From Chitinophagaceae bacterium (lineage in GTDB: Bacteria > Bacteroidota > Bacteroidia > Chitinophagales > Chitinophagaceae): a stretch of DNA of 64,000 nt. The notes below the pieces were generated by a model. The model ran no database searches. It had not been told where the DNA came from and saw nothing but the letters and a program-made list of their open reading frames with translations. This document shows, one piece after another, positions 38,433 through 46,221 of this stretch; within the stretch, counting starts at the first letter, position 1, and every line of letters starts with the position of its first letter. The DNA lies in contig JAOAGO010000005.1 in NCBI GenBank assembly GCA_026415715.1, positions 23,138 to 87,137 of the forward strand. The letters run 5' to 3'. A program made the translations under genes and the position numbers.

Positions 38433-38612
38433 ATCGATTTGAATTTATGGTCAATAATAGGACGCAAAATATATGCCTTTCGTTTACAAAGTAACAAACT
38501 GTCAGTTAACCTTCGCCCGGGCGTAAAACAGTTTAACATTTCTTTACTAAAGTTTTCGTACTTTAAATTTTCTCTTTTTAATTGTTGAGAAATTAACAGA
38601 GTTTCAAGGTAA

Positions 38613-39614
38613 TTAATTTAAATTCAATAAAAACCGCATCGTATCCACTCCGTCAGGATAATCCGTTAGCGAGGGAGCTTGAGCTGTTCCGAACGGTAAA
38701 TGATTTTTTCCGACCACACATTGCAGGTTTTCGTTTAGTTCTAAACGTTTTGTAAGCTCTTGTTCATTATGGTAATATTCATAATTCAGTTGAGCGACAG
38801 GAGAAAAATCAGATATATTTTCGGTAAGCAATACCATTCCGTTGGTGAGAAAAGGTTGCTTGTTTACCATGCGTATGGCCAGGTTGTAATCGTAATTGTT
38901 TTTATATTTCTGATGTTCCATCAGGCAAGCATATTTTTGAAATGCGGCAAACAACGATGAAAAATCGTAGTGTTGCGGCACATAAATTTTTGTCACATTC
39001 CGGCAGCCGAGGCCGAAATAGAGGAAAACATCGTCAGCTAATTTTTCCAATTCTTCGGCCGTTTCCTTTCCCGTAAGTATGGCGGCTGAGGTTTTGTTTT
39101 TACGGATGATGTGAGGATATTTTCCGAAATAATATTCAAAATAGCGTGAGGAGTTGTTGCTTCCGGTGGCCATATAGGCATCGCAACCTTTCAGGAGTTC
39201 GGCATAAGTGGTAAGTGTGCCGGCTTGCGGGCTCCATTCGCTCAGTAAATCGGTCAGAAATCGAATCAGGATTTTGTCTTTTGAGGAAGTTTTTATCACT
39301 GCTTTGTGTCCGCTGACAAAAACACAGAGCCAGTCATGGAATCCTACCAGGGGAACATTTCCTGCCATTACGATGCCGATATGATAAGGCCGGGGCGCCT
39401 CATCGGGTATGGAATACCGGCCGGCCCATTCCCTCAACATTTCTTTTTGCAGAAACCGGGTTGTGAGATGGTGAACGGCGATGTCAATGAATTCGGGTAT
39501 AAACCATGGATTTTCTTCCGAAGCCTTTTGTTTGGCCTGTTTCCAGGCCGGCGGATTTTGCTGAATATAACGTCCTAATTTTTCCAGTAATGATATGCGT
39601 TCTTCTAAAATCAT
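38613..39614 (-). CDS. LuxC-like acyl-CoA reductase family protein
   Basis: A 333-aa protein of the LuxC/acyl-CoA reductase group, related to NAD(P)-dependent aldehyde dehydrogenases. The nucleotide-binding part has GIVMAGNVPLVGFHDWLCVF and VIKTSSKD, and a cysteine at the usual catalytic place lies in LGCRNVTKIYVP (about residue 207). Such enzymes reduce acyl-CoA or acyl-phosphate to aldehydes. The gene is divergent from the ferredoxin gene; this pairing recurs in Bacteroidota, often with serC and serA, which are not in view here. No luxAB genes are near, so light production is not suggested. Actual substrate unknown. Confidence 0.88.
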   Translation of the reverse strand: MILEERISLLEKLGRYIQQNPPAWKQAKQKASEENPWFIPEFIDIAVHHLTTRFLQKEMLREWAGRYSIPDEAPRPYHIGIVMAGNVPLVGFHDWLCVFVSGHKAVIKTSSKDKILIRFLTDLLSEWSPQAGTLTTYAELLKGCDAYMATGSNNSSRYFEYYFGKYPHIIRKNKTSAAILTGKETAEELEKLADDVFLYFGLGCRNVTKIYVPQHYDFSSLFAAFQKYACLMEHQKYKNNYDYNLAIRMVNKQPFLTNGMVLLTENISDFSPVAQLNYEYYHNEQELTKRLELNENLQCVVGKNHLPFGTAQAPSLTDYPDGVDTMRFLLNLN

Positions 39615-39742
39615 ATACTATATTTGTTGCCTGACGAAAACGTGATTGAGATTGCAAATTAGTTCTAAATACACAATTCATCTGAATTTAAACAGGATTG
39701 TTACTTTTTAAATCAATTGTTTATTTCTTTAAATAATGAATT

Positions 39743-40090
39743 ATGGCTATTAAAATTACCGAAGAATGTATTAACTGTGGTGCCTGTGAGCCGGAATGCC
39801 CGAATAATGCGATTTATGAGGGAGGCGTGGAATGGGCCATTGCCGACGGAACAACTGTTAGAGGGCCTTTCACTTTAATGGATGGAACGGTGATAGATGC
39901 AGAGCAGAAAAACCCGCCGTTGGCAACCGATATTTATTATATTGTGCCTAATAAATGTACTGAATGTCAAGGCTTTCATGAGGAGCCACAGTGTGCTGCC
40001 GTTTGTCCGGTAGATTGTTGCGTGCCCGACGAAATGTATCGGGAAACCGTAGAAGAATTATTGGCAAAAAAGGAAAAATTGCACATCTGA
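39743..40090 (+). CDS. 4Fe-4S dicluster ferredoxin
   Basis: A 115-aa cytoplasmic electron carrier with two cluster motifs: CINCGACEPECP (about residues 10-21) and CTECQGFHEEPQCAAVCP (about 73-90). The second motif has the eight-residue gap between its second and third cysteines that is typical for YfhL/FdxA-like dicluster ferredoxins. It lies divergently from the acyl-CoA reductase. Redox partners are not known. Full length for the family. Confidence 0.95.
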   Translation: MAIKITEECINCGACEPECPNNAIYEGGVEWAIADGTTVRGPFTLMDGTVIDAEQKNPPLATDIYYIVPNKCTECQGFHEEPQCAAVCPVDCCVPDEMYRETVEELLAKKEKLHI

Positions 40091-40120
40091 AAAAATGTGT
40101 AAAAAACAATTGCCGATTTT

Positions 40121-40151
40121 TTGTTTTTATTACGGAAATTCCTTTAATTTA
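40121..40151 (+). promoter_or_regulatory. Weak promoter candidate before the small RNA
   Basis: TTG (40121-40123) and TAATTTA (40145-40151) are separated by 21 bp, a near match to TTG-N17-23-TAnnTTTG with the final TG altered. Transcription would start near 40158, ahead of the hairpins listed next. Confidence 0.35.
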
Positions 40152-40169
40152 CAAAACCAATTTTAAACA

Positions 40170-40271
40170 TACATTAACGCTGTCTGAAGCAGTGAAAACT
40201 GCTAGTGTTGTGGCGGGTGATATGTCCCGTCTGAATGAGGTGAAGGAAAGACTTCCTTCACCTTCTTTTTT
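40170..40271 (+). ncRNA. Candidate structured small RNA or ddl leader
   Basis: Three hairpins lie in a non-coding stretch between the ferredoxin and ddl. Stem 1 is coaxial: AACGCT (40176-40181) with AGTGTT (40204-40209), a bulge holding GTCTGA, and AGCAGT-GAAA-ACTGCT with a GNRA tetraloop. Stem 2 is GCGGG (40213-40217) with CCCGT (40226-40230). Stem 3 is a strong terminator. The heptamer GTCTGAA occurs twice, once beside stem 1 and once after stem 2. I do not recognise a known Rfam family. It could be a free sRNA or a terminator-type riboswitch of ddl, which starts 148 nt after the terminator. Confidence 0.5.
40239..40271 (+). terminator. Intrinsic terminator of the candidate small RNA
   Basis: GGTGAAGG (40239-40246) pairs with CCTTCACC (40255-40262) around an eight-base loop and is followed by TTCTTTTTT. 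A strong plus-strand rho-independent terminator. Confidence 0.85.
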
Positions 40272-40418
40272 GACGCTCCTTTATTGCGGCCGGTTGTATG
40301 TGTGGGCCTTTTCCATCCCTTAAAAAAAATGTTAATGACAAAGAAAAGCGTCTTGTGTTATTTGTATGCATTATAATTTCATGAATATTTGCACTTCGGA
40401 AATGAATGTGAACAAATC

Positions 40419-41408
40419 ATGAAGAAAAACATTGCCTTGGTAACCGGAGGGTATTCCGACGAAGCCGTGATTTCATATAAAAGTGCAGAAACCATTTATC
40501 GTCATATAGACAGAGACCGCTATAACGTTTACTATATTGATATCTGTCATAAGGGTTGGTTTTATAAAAAAAATGAAGAGGAATATTTTCCGGTAAATAA
40601 AAATGATTTTTCGGTAACCGTCGGAAAAGATAAAATTGTATTTGACGGTGTTTTTATCGGTATGCACGGTACGCCGGGAGAAGACGGTAAACTACAGGGA
40701 TATTTTGACATGCTCAATATACCTTATACCGGATGTGGCGCTGCTGTTTCTGCGCTCACTTTTAATAAACGCTACGCCGTTTGTGTGGCGGGTCAATCCG
40801 GTATTCCGGTGGCGGCATCCGTTCTTCTGCGGCGGGATAATGTGGCAGAAAAGCGGGAGTTATTAAAACAACTTCATTATCCTGTCTTTGTAAAACCCAA
40901 CAATGGCGGTTCCAGTATCGGTATGTCAAAGGTAAAGGAGGCTCATTCGGGATTGGAAGAAGCCTTACAAAAGGCATTCCGCGAGGATGAGGAGGTATTG
41001 GTTGAAGAAATGATTCCGGGAAGAGAGTTTACTGTGGGGGTTTATCGGTATAAGGGAAAAATTACCGTATTGCCGCTCACGGAAATCCGGGCACACAGCA
41101 GTCAGGACTTTTTTGATTACGAGGCAAAATACGGTGGAAAATCCACCGAAGTCACTCCGGCAGATACAGACGAAGCCGTGGCAGAAAAACTCAGGCAGAC
41201 AGCCCGCTCGCTCTATGAAATTTTTAATTGCCGGGGTGTTGTCAGAATTGATTTTATTTTGCACGAGAGCAAACAGATTCCTTACATGCTGGAAATAAAT
41301 ACGGTTCCGGGCCAGAGTGAAGCCAGTATTATACCGCAGCAGGTTAAAGCCGCCGGCTTGACGTTAACCGAATTTTACGGCATGTTGCTGGAGGAGCTAT
41401 TTCAATAA
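40419..41408 (+). CDS. ddl: D-alanine--D-alanine ligase
   Basis: A 329-aa ATP-grasp enzyme that joins two D-alanines for peptidoglycan. MKKNIALVTGGYSDE fits the family's N-terminus and selects the ATG at 40419 over an in-frame TTG at 40389. The block YPVFVKPNNGGSSIGMSKV (about 147-165), VEEMIPGREFTVGV and YMLEINTVPGQSEASIIPQQ with the metal-binding EIN are intact. First gene of a ddl-PASTA-rhodanese run with gaps of 29 and 11 bp. Upstream non-coding region holds the structured RNA. Confidence 0.96.
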   Translation: MKKNIALVTGGYSDEAVISYKSAETIYRHIDRDRYNVYYIDICHKGWFYKKNEEEYFPVNKNDFSVTVGKDKIVFDGVFIGMHGTPGEDGKLQGYFDMLNIPYTGCGAAVSALTFNKRYAVCVAGQSGIPVAASVLLRRDNVAEKRELLKQLHYPVFVKPNNGGSSIGMSKVKEAHSGLEEALQKAFREDEEVLVEEMIPGREFTVGVYRYKGKITVLPLTEIRAHSSQDFFDYEAKYGGKSTEVTPADTDEAVAEKLRQTARSLYEIFNCRGVVRIDFILHESKQIPYMLEINTVPGQSEASIIPQQVKAAGLTLTEFYGMLLEELFQ

Positions 41409-41437
41409 AAACGATAACGATAATTAAATTAAAATAC

Positions 41438-42337
41438 GTGTTTCGGTTTATCACACATCGTCCTTTATGGGTTAACATGCTGGTAGGTATGCTGCTGGCC
41501 TTAGGCGCTTTTTTTCTGTTGCTATATTCATTGAAATATATCACCGGGCATGGGAAAGCAGCAACAGTACCCATGGTGAAAGGCAAATCGCTGCCCGAGG
41601 CGCAGAAAATTTTAATAAACGCAGGTTTCAGACCGGAAGTGCAGGATTCGGTCTATGTGGATTCCATAAAACCGCACACGGTGTTGAAACAGTTTCCTGA
41701 AGCAGACGAGGTGGTTAAGGCCAACCGGATTATCTATCTCATCATTACCCGGGCCGTTCCGCCAGAAATACAAATGCCAAACCTGATTGGTTACAGTTTT
41801 CGCAGCGCCGAAATGATTTTGAAAAATATGGGCCTGAAACTGGGGGATACCTTATTCCGTCCGGACTTTGCCAAGAATTCGGTGCTGGAGCAATTGTATA
41901 ACGGACAACCGATATCCCCCGGAAGCAAAATACGAAAGGGGAGTGTGATTTCGCTGGTGCTGGGAGACGGAGTAGGGGAGCGGCAGTTTGTGGTGCCCGA
42001 TATTATAGGTCTGACATTTTGCGAAGCCAAAGAAAAATTAAAAGAACAAGGAATTATAGTTGGCGCCATTGTGGCCGACCCGGGTGTAACTGACACCTGC
42101 AATGCGTATATTTACAGACAAAATCCTGAACAAACAGATGATGAAAACAGATTACAATACATGCGAAGCGGACAAACGATGGACATGTGGCTGCAGCAAA
42201 ACAAAGTGTCAAAAGACAGCCTGCGCAAAGCAGAGCTAAAGGCCATGATGGAAGAACAGGAGGCAGAAAGGAAAAAGAAATCTCCTTCTGTACGGGATAA
42301 GGATAAGAAAGAAAAAACAAATAATTCAAATCATTAA
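41438..42337 (+). CDS. PASTA-domain membrane protein without kinase
   Basis: A 299-aa protein with one membrane helix (about 12-34) and three PASTA-like repeats (VPMVKGKSLPEAQKIL, MPNLIGYSFRSAEMIL and VPDIIGLTFCEAKEKL) outside the membrane, then a Lys/Glu-rich tail. PASTA domains bind peptidoglycan or beta-lactams; in Gram-positives they sit on PknB kinases, but there is no kinase domain here. The GTG start at 41438 gives the basic N-terminus ahead of the helix. Next to ddl, it probably senses or binds cell wall; role unproven. Confidence 0.9.
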   Translation: MFRFITHRPLWVNMLVGMLLALGAFFLLLYSLKYITGHGKAATVPMVKGKSLPEAQKILINAGFRPEVQDSVYVDSIKPHTVLKQFPEADEVVKANRIIYLIITRAVPPEIQMPNLIGYSFRSAEMILKNMGLKLGDTLFRPDFAKNSVLEQLYNGQPISPGSKIRKGSVISLVLGDGVGERQFVVPDIIGLTFCEAKEKLKEQGIIVGAIVADPGVTDTCNAYIYRQNPEQTDDENRLQYMRSGQTMDMWLQQNKVSKDSLRKAELKAMMEEQEAERKKKSPSVRDKDKKEKTNNSNH

Positions 42338-42348
42338 ATAATTCCGTT

Positions 42349-42657
42349 ATGACACAAATTACCGTACAGGAACTGAAAGCCCGGATGGATGCCGGTGAAA
42401 AAATAAATCTCATCGATTGCCGTGAGCCGCACGAAAATCAGGAGTTTAATATCGGAGGCCGGCTGATTCCGCTGGGATTGATACAGACATTTCAGATAGA
42501 GGAGTTGATGGACCTGAAGGATGAAGAAGTGATTGTTTACTGCAGAAGCGGAAACCGCAGCGCTCAGGCCTGTATCATTCTGGATTCGCTGGGTTTTAAA
42601 AATACCAAAAATCTTGCAGGCGGCATGCTGGCCTGGAAAGAACAGTTTGGCGGGTGA
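42349..42657 (+). CDS. Rhodanese-like domain protein
   Basis: A 102-aa single rhodanese domain. DCREPHENQEFNIGG opens the fold and the active loop VYCRSGNRSAQAC carries the catalytic Cys at about residue 64. Such small proteins accept or pass on sulfur (persulfide) or act as regulators; the partner is not known. It is the third gene after ddl and PASTA, 11 bp downstream, and the run ends here. Confidence 0.93.
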   Translation: MTQITVQELKARMDAGEKINLIDCREPHENQEFNIGGRLIPLGLIQTFQIEELMDLKDEEVIVYCRSGNRSAQACIILDSLGFKNTKNLAGGMLAWKEQFGG

Positions 42658-42794
42658 TAATTCTGGGCTATGCAAACAATCTGAATTTTCAGTATTTCTT
42701 TTTTTTCCGCTTCATCTTTAAATTATAATTTTAATTTAAGCACTTCAGTAAATTTTTAACGGGAAGTAGATTTATCTGCTAAATTTTTACTTTA

Positions 42795-42815
42795 ATTAGT
42801 AAGAATAATACTAAT
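42795..42815. repeat. Palindrome ATTAGTA-N7-TACTAAT
   Basis: A perfect 7-bp inverted repeat in the AT-rich part of the 350-bp space between the rhodanese gene and the repeat element. No gene starts near it on either strand, so its role, if any, is unclear. Confidence 0.4.
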
Positions 42816-42842
42816 CAATGTTGACCCGTGTTCATTATGCCC

Positions 42843-42998
42843 AAGGGCTGCCGTGCCCGAAAAAGGCTTTGCCCTCCGCCTTCGGCAGAGTGGGGGAGAG
42901 GAAGCGTGCCCTGACCCCGAATAATCGGGGCAGGCGGCACGGAACTGCAGCCTATAAGCGGGCTTGACCGCCGCAGGCAGGACGATTATAGCCCCAAA
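42843..42998 (-). repeat. 156-nt GC-rich dispersed element, copy A
   Basis: Read on the minus strand it starts 11 nt after the TonB-receptor stop with TTTGGGGCT and ends with CACGGCAGCCCTT. The first 31 nt match copy B at 28 of 31 positions, and the last 13 at 12 of 13; total length is identical. The middle folds on itself (CCCCGA-ATAA-TCGGGG; GGCTGC/GCAGCC and CGTGCC/GGCACG arms). No coding frame. It looks like an intergenic repeat placed at gene 3' ends. Confidence 0.7.
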
Positions 42999-43008
42999 TC
43001 CTTCCTCA

Positions 43009-45171
43009 TCACAACCTCAGGTTGAGGGCAACCATAAAGTTCAGGCCCGCCATGGGGTAATAATAATTTTCTGTAACCGTTTGTCCGCCCGAAATGTAGC
43101 TGAACGTGTAACCGTTGGGTTCGTAGGGCGTGTTAAAAAGATTATTCAGCCGGAAAATGATTTGCGCTTCTTTCAGAATGCCTAGCCGAAGGCTGTGCAT
43201 CAGCTGCAGATCGCTGACATAAAAGGGATTAAGGCTGCGGTTTTTATTTTGCGTGTTGTCTAAATACTGCCGCGATACGTACTTGTGCATCCAGAGAATT
43301 TCGGTGCGGGGCAGCGGAAAAAACTGTATCTGACCGGCGGCGATGAGCGAAGGCGAAAAAGCAAGTTGGGTGTTTTGGTAATTAAAACGTTGCTGGCCTC
43401 CGTTGTCGTAATCGTCAATGTACTCGGTAAAACGTTTTACTTTGTTTTGGCTCAGCGTGGCATTTCCGCCGACTTGCCATTTGGGCGACGGACGGAAAGC
43501 GGCCTCCAGCTCTATGCCGGCGCGGTAGCTCTGGGGTACATTGGTTCGGGTGTATGCGCCTACATCGTTGATTTTTCCGGTAAGAATAAGCTGATTTTTG
43601 TAGTACATGTGGTAAAGCGTAACCTGCCATTGATACTTTTTCTGCTGCTGCCCTATACCCAACTCGGTATTGAATAGTTGTTCGGGCCGTGGTTGCTCCT
43701 GCAGGCCGGCTTCAAAATCATCGCGGTTGGGTTCTTTAGTGCCGATGGCATGAGAAAGGTATGCCCTCCAGGGACCTGACTGAAAGCTGAGGCCGGCTTT
43801 GGGATTAAAAAAATGGTAACGGTTGGAAACAAAAAGCGTAGGGTTGTTGCGGAAACCGTTTATGTCGTAACCTACGTGGCGATACTGAAGGTCGTAAAAC
43901 AGATTCCAGTATGCATTGAGTTTATACAAATGTTTTACATAAAGGTGAAAATCGTTTTTGTCGGCATCCAGGTCGTACCATTTGCGGGGTGAGAGGTTAA
44001 AACGAATAGCCCGGATAACCTTTCCGTAATGCAACCCGAGGTAGCGCATAGCGCCGCCTCCTGCGGTGATTTCATGCTTTTGATGATTGTATTGCAGAGA
44101 AAAAAGGGTACCGAAAAAATCATTGTCCAGCCAAAGCTGGCGAACGAGGTCAGAGCGTCTGATGGTGTCGTTTCCGACAATTTGGTTGGGGATGCCGTAG
44201 CGGGATAGTCGCTGGTCGGCTTTGTATTGTTCGTAATACCCCTGACCAATGGTATAAAAAAGGGCAAGCTGCGTTTGCAAGCGGGGATTGAATTTCCGGT
44301 TGTAGAAAAACTGAAAATGCGTTTGGGTGTAGTTGTCGGTTTCGTTGTCGTAGGGGTCGCCGGGTTTTTCGGTACCCGCGGGATTTAAGGTTCGCTTTCC
44401 GGCTTTCAGGTCGTTTTCGCTTACGCCGTACCAGGCCTGATATGTTTTTTCTTTTCCGGAAAATACATTGAGCCGGAAAGATTGCTGTGAGTCAATTCGG
44501 GCCGTGCTCACATAAAAAGAATGTAGGCGGCTGAAGGCCCGGTCTATATATCCGTCGCTGGTGATGCGGGACAGGCGTACATCGGCCGTGAATTTGTTTT
44601 TGAGTCCTGTACCGGCCCGCAGAGTATGTTTCCAGGAATTGAAAGAGCCGAAGCTGTTATTCAGTTCAAGGTAGGGTTCTTTGTTTACTTCGTTGGTGCT
44701 GATGTGAATGCTGGCCCCGAAGGCTCCGGCGCCGTTGGTGGATGTACCAACACCCCGCTGAATCTGAATACTTCCGGCCGAAGAAAGAAAGTCTGGAATA
44801 TCCACAAAAAAGGTACCCTGACTCTCTGCATCGTTGTATGGAATTCCGTTCAGCGTAACATTTATGCGGGTAGCATCGGTGCCGCGGATGCGGATACCGG
44901 TATAACCAATACCGTTGCCGGCATCGGAATTCACCACCACAGAAGGAGTTTGGCTAAGCAGGAACGGAATGTCCTGGCCCAGATTCCTTTTTTTGATTTC
45001 AGGTGCAGACAGATTGGTTTTGGTGAAAGGAGCCCTGTCGTACACTCTTACGGATTTAACTTCAACGGGTGAAAGCAGATAAAAACTGTCTGCCGGTTGA
45101 TTTTCCTGAGCATTCAGCGAAGTGTGGCAGACGGAAATGCAGAAATAGGCAAAAAGCATCCTCTTCTTCAT
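43009..45171 (-). CDS. TonB-dependent receptor under TPP riboswitch (putative thiamine uptake)
   Basis: A 720-aa outer-membrane active transporter. Signal peptide (about 1-22, ending LNA), a plug domain (about 40-170) with SVVVNSDAGNGIGYTGIRIR and IQRGVGTSTNGAGAFG, then a 22-strand barrel ending in an aromatic-rich strand AGLNFMVALNLRL. It lacks the SusC N-terminal extension. The TPP riboswitch in its leader strongly implies that it imports thiamine or a thiamine precursor across the outer membrane, as predicted for similar Bacteroidota receptors. No other thiamine gene is visible in the window. Copy A of the dispersed repeat follows the stop. Confidence 0.93.
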   Translation of the reverse strand: MKKRMLFAYFCISVCHTSLNAQENQPADSFYLLSPVEVKSVRVYDRAPFTKTNLSAPEIKKRNLGQDIPFLLSQTPSVVVNSDAGNGIGYTGIRIRGTDATRINVTLNGIPYNDAESQGTFFVDIPDFLSSAGSIQIQRGVGTSTNGAGAFGASIHISTNEVNKEPYLELNNSFGSFNSWKHTLRAGTGLKNKFTADVRLSRITSDGYIDRAFSRLHSFYVSTARIDSQQSFRLNVFSGKEKTYQAWYGVSENDLKAGKRTLNPAGTEKPGDPYDNETDNYTQTHFQFFYNRKFNPRLQTQLALFYTIGQGYYEQYKADQRLSRYGIPNQIVGNDTIRRSDLVRQLWLDNDFFGTLFSLQYNHQKHEITAGGGAMRYLGLHYGKVIRAIRFNLSPRKWYDLDADKNDFHLYVKHLYKLNAYWNLFYDLQYRHVGYDINGFRNNPTLFVSNRYHFFNPKAGLSFQSGPWRAYLSHAIGTKEPNRDDFEAGLQEQPRPEQLFNTELGIGQQQKKYQWQVTLYHMYYKNQLILTGKINDVGAYTRTNVPQSYRAGIELEAAFRPSPKWQVGGNATLSQNKVKRFTEYIDDYDNGGQQRFNYQNTQLAFSPSLIAAGQIQFFPLPRTEILWMHKYVSRQYLDNTQNKNRSLNPFYVSDLQLMHSLRLGILKEAQIIFRLNNLFNTPYEPNGYTFSYISGGQTVTENYYYPMAGLNFMVALNLRL

Positions 45172-45244
45172 GGTAATTATGTTTTAAAGGTTAATAAAAG
45201 AAGAGGGAAATGCTGTCGGAGAGAGAGGAGACACGTTGTTTTCC

Positions 45245-45323
45245 TTCCCTACGCAGGCATTACCCTGACCAGGTTCTACGGGTATAATCTCAGACTCCGA
45301 TATTATCGGAGACACCCCGGGAA
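45245..45323 (-). ncRNA. TPP riboswitch (THI element)
   Basis: On the minus strand the leader reads CCCGGGGTGTCTCC, a P3 hairpin CTCCGAT-AAT-ATCGGAG, the conserved TCTGAGA, ACCC, then GAACCTGGTCAGGGTAATG and CCTGCGTAGGGAA. All these blocks match the thiamine pyrophosphate aptamer, including the CUGAGA and the closing GUAGGGAA. The TonB receptor ATG is about 73 nt downstream. No terminator hairpin follows, so control is probably at translation start. High TPP should lower receptor synthesis. Confidence 0.95.
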
Positions 45324-45376
45324 ATTGGCAAGGTTGAAGTGATATTAAACACTTAACCGATGCAAAAGAACTGATG

Positions 45377-45384
45377 CAAAATTA
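45377..45384 (-). promoter_or_regulatory. -7 box TAATTTTG for the thiamine receptor
   Basis: An exact TAnnTTTG match on the minus strand with the start expected near 45370, about 47 nt ahead of the TPP aptamer. It faces away from the tRNA-fMet promoter. Confidence 0.45.
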
Positions 45385-45428
45385 ATTATAAAAAAGATGC
45401 TGAAAAATTTTTTTATAAAGAAAAAGCT

Positions 45429-45436
45429 TATTTTTG
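45429..45436 (+). promoter_or_regulatory. -7 box TATTTTTG of tRNA-fMet
   Basis: An exact TAnnTTTG match nine bases ahead of the tRNA's first base; no clear -33 element. It would give an almost leaderless tRNA transcript. Confidence 0.5.
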
Positions 45437-45445
45437 CCTCCGCAT

Positions 45446-45517
45446 CGCGAAGTAGAGCAGCGGTAGCTCGGCGGGCTCATAACCCGCAGGTCGGAGGTTC
45501 GATCCCTCCCTTCGCAA
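45446..45517 (+). tRNA. Initiator tRNA-fMet (anticodon CAU)
   Basis: A 72-nt tRNA. The acceptor arms CGCGAAG and CTTCGCA leave position 1 C facing position 72 A unpaired, and the anticodon stem ends in GGG/CCC next to the loop CTCATAA. Both are hallmarks of bacterial initiator tRNA, not of elongator Met or Ile. T arm GGAGG-TTCGATC-CCTCC; discriminator A at 45517. CCA is not encoded in full. Confidence 0.93.
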
Positions 45518-45521
45518 CAAA

Positions 45522-45548
45522 GCCCGTCAGTTATGACGGGTTTTTTTA
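45522..45548 (+). terminator. Intrinsic terminator after tRNA-fMet
   Basis: CCCGTCA-GTTA-TGACGGG forms a seven-base stem with tetraloop (45523-45540), followed by seven T (45541-45547). It starts five bases after the tRNA, so the transcript is monocistronic. Confidence 0.9.
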
Positions 45549-45736
45549 TTGCAAATCTTTCGTTCACACGACTACTGCATTTTATAATATACGTTTGTTC
45601 GTGTTCAGAAAAGCTATAAAATGTGTTTGAATGCCGATAGAAGGGTAAAATGAATTATTTAACGTAGAGTGCGGAAAAGGAATTCTGATGGTGCAGGCAT
45701 TATTGAATGATTTTATAACTTAGTAAAAATTTCAGT

Positions 45737-46171
45737 ATGAAAAATATTTCACTTTTTCTGTTGACGCTTTTTTTGATAGGAATTTCTTCCTGCAAAAAAG
45801 ATAAACAAAAATCTAAAACGGAACTGCTGGTACAGGCTTCATGGAAATTGAGTAACGTAAAGGCCAACGGCAACGATGTTACCTCAAGTATTCCGGCATG
45901 CCTAAGAGATAATATTCTGACTTTTGAAGCAAACGGCAGCGGCAATGTAAATGAAGGCCCCACCAAATGCAACGCTTCAGACCCGAATACTTACAGCATT
46001 ACCTGGAGTTTCAGAAACGGAGAAACGCAAATTCAAATCAACCCGGCAATTATTCCCGGCGGCAGCGATATTTTTTCACTGGATAAGCTCACCGAAACGG
46101 AGTTAGTGCTTTCCCAAAACGTGCAAACCGGCGCATCAACCACCAACATGACCTTTACTTTTATCCATTAA
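45737..46171 (+). CDS. Lipocalin-like lipoprotein
   Basis: A 144-aa lipoprotein: signal peptide ends in ISSC (Cys at residue 19). The mature part starts LVQASWKLSNVKANG, followed by beta-strands (ILTFEANGSGNV, YSITWSFRNGETQIQI, TELVLSQNV), which is the short lipocalin-like domain (lipocalin_4 type) common in Bacteroidota. Two cysteines (PACLRD and TKCNAS) may form a disulfide. It is alone between the tRNA and era. Ligand unknown. Confidence 0.82.
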   Translation: MKNISLFLLTLFLIGISSCKKDKQKSKTELLVQASWKLSNVKANGNDVTSSIPACLRDNILTFEANGSGNVNEGPTKCNASDPNTYSITWSFRNGETQIQINPAIIPGGSDIFSLDKLTETELVLSQNVQTGASTTNMTFTFIH

Positions 46172-46221
46172 TTTTTTTACTTAAAAAAGACATTTTCACG
46201 GTAAACGTATTTTCTCCCATT

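Noticed and set aside
38613..39614. Bioluminescence (luxC) operon
   Set aside because: No luxA, luxB, luxD or luxE homologue nearby; the gene pairs with a ferredoxin, as in many Bacteroidota.
42658..43008. Small GC-rich open frames in the repeat regions (also 49354-49596)
   Set aside because: They arise from the GC-rich repeat, with no start signals, and show no protein similarity that I can recognise.
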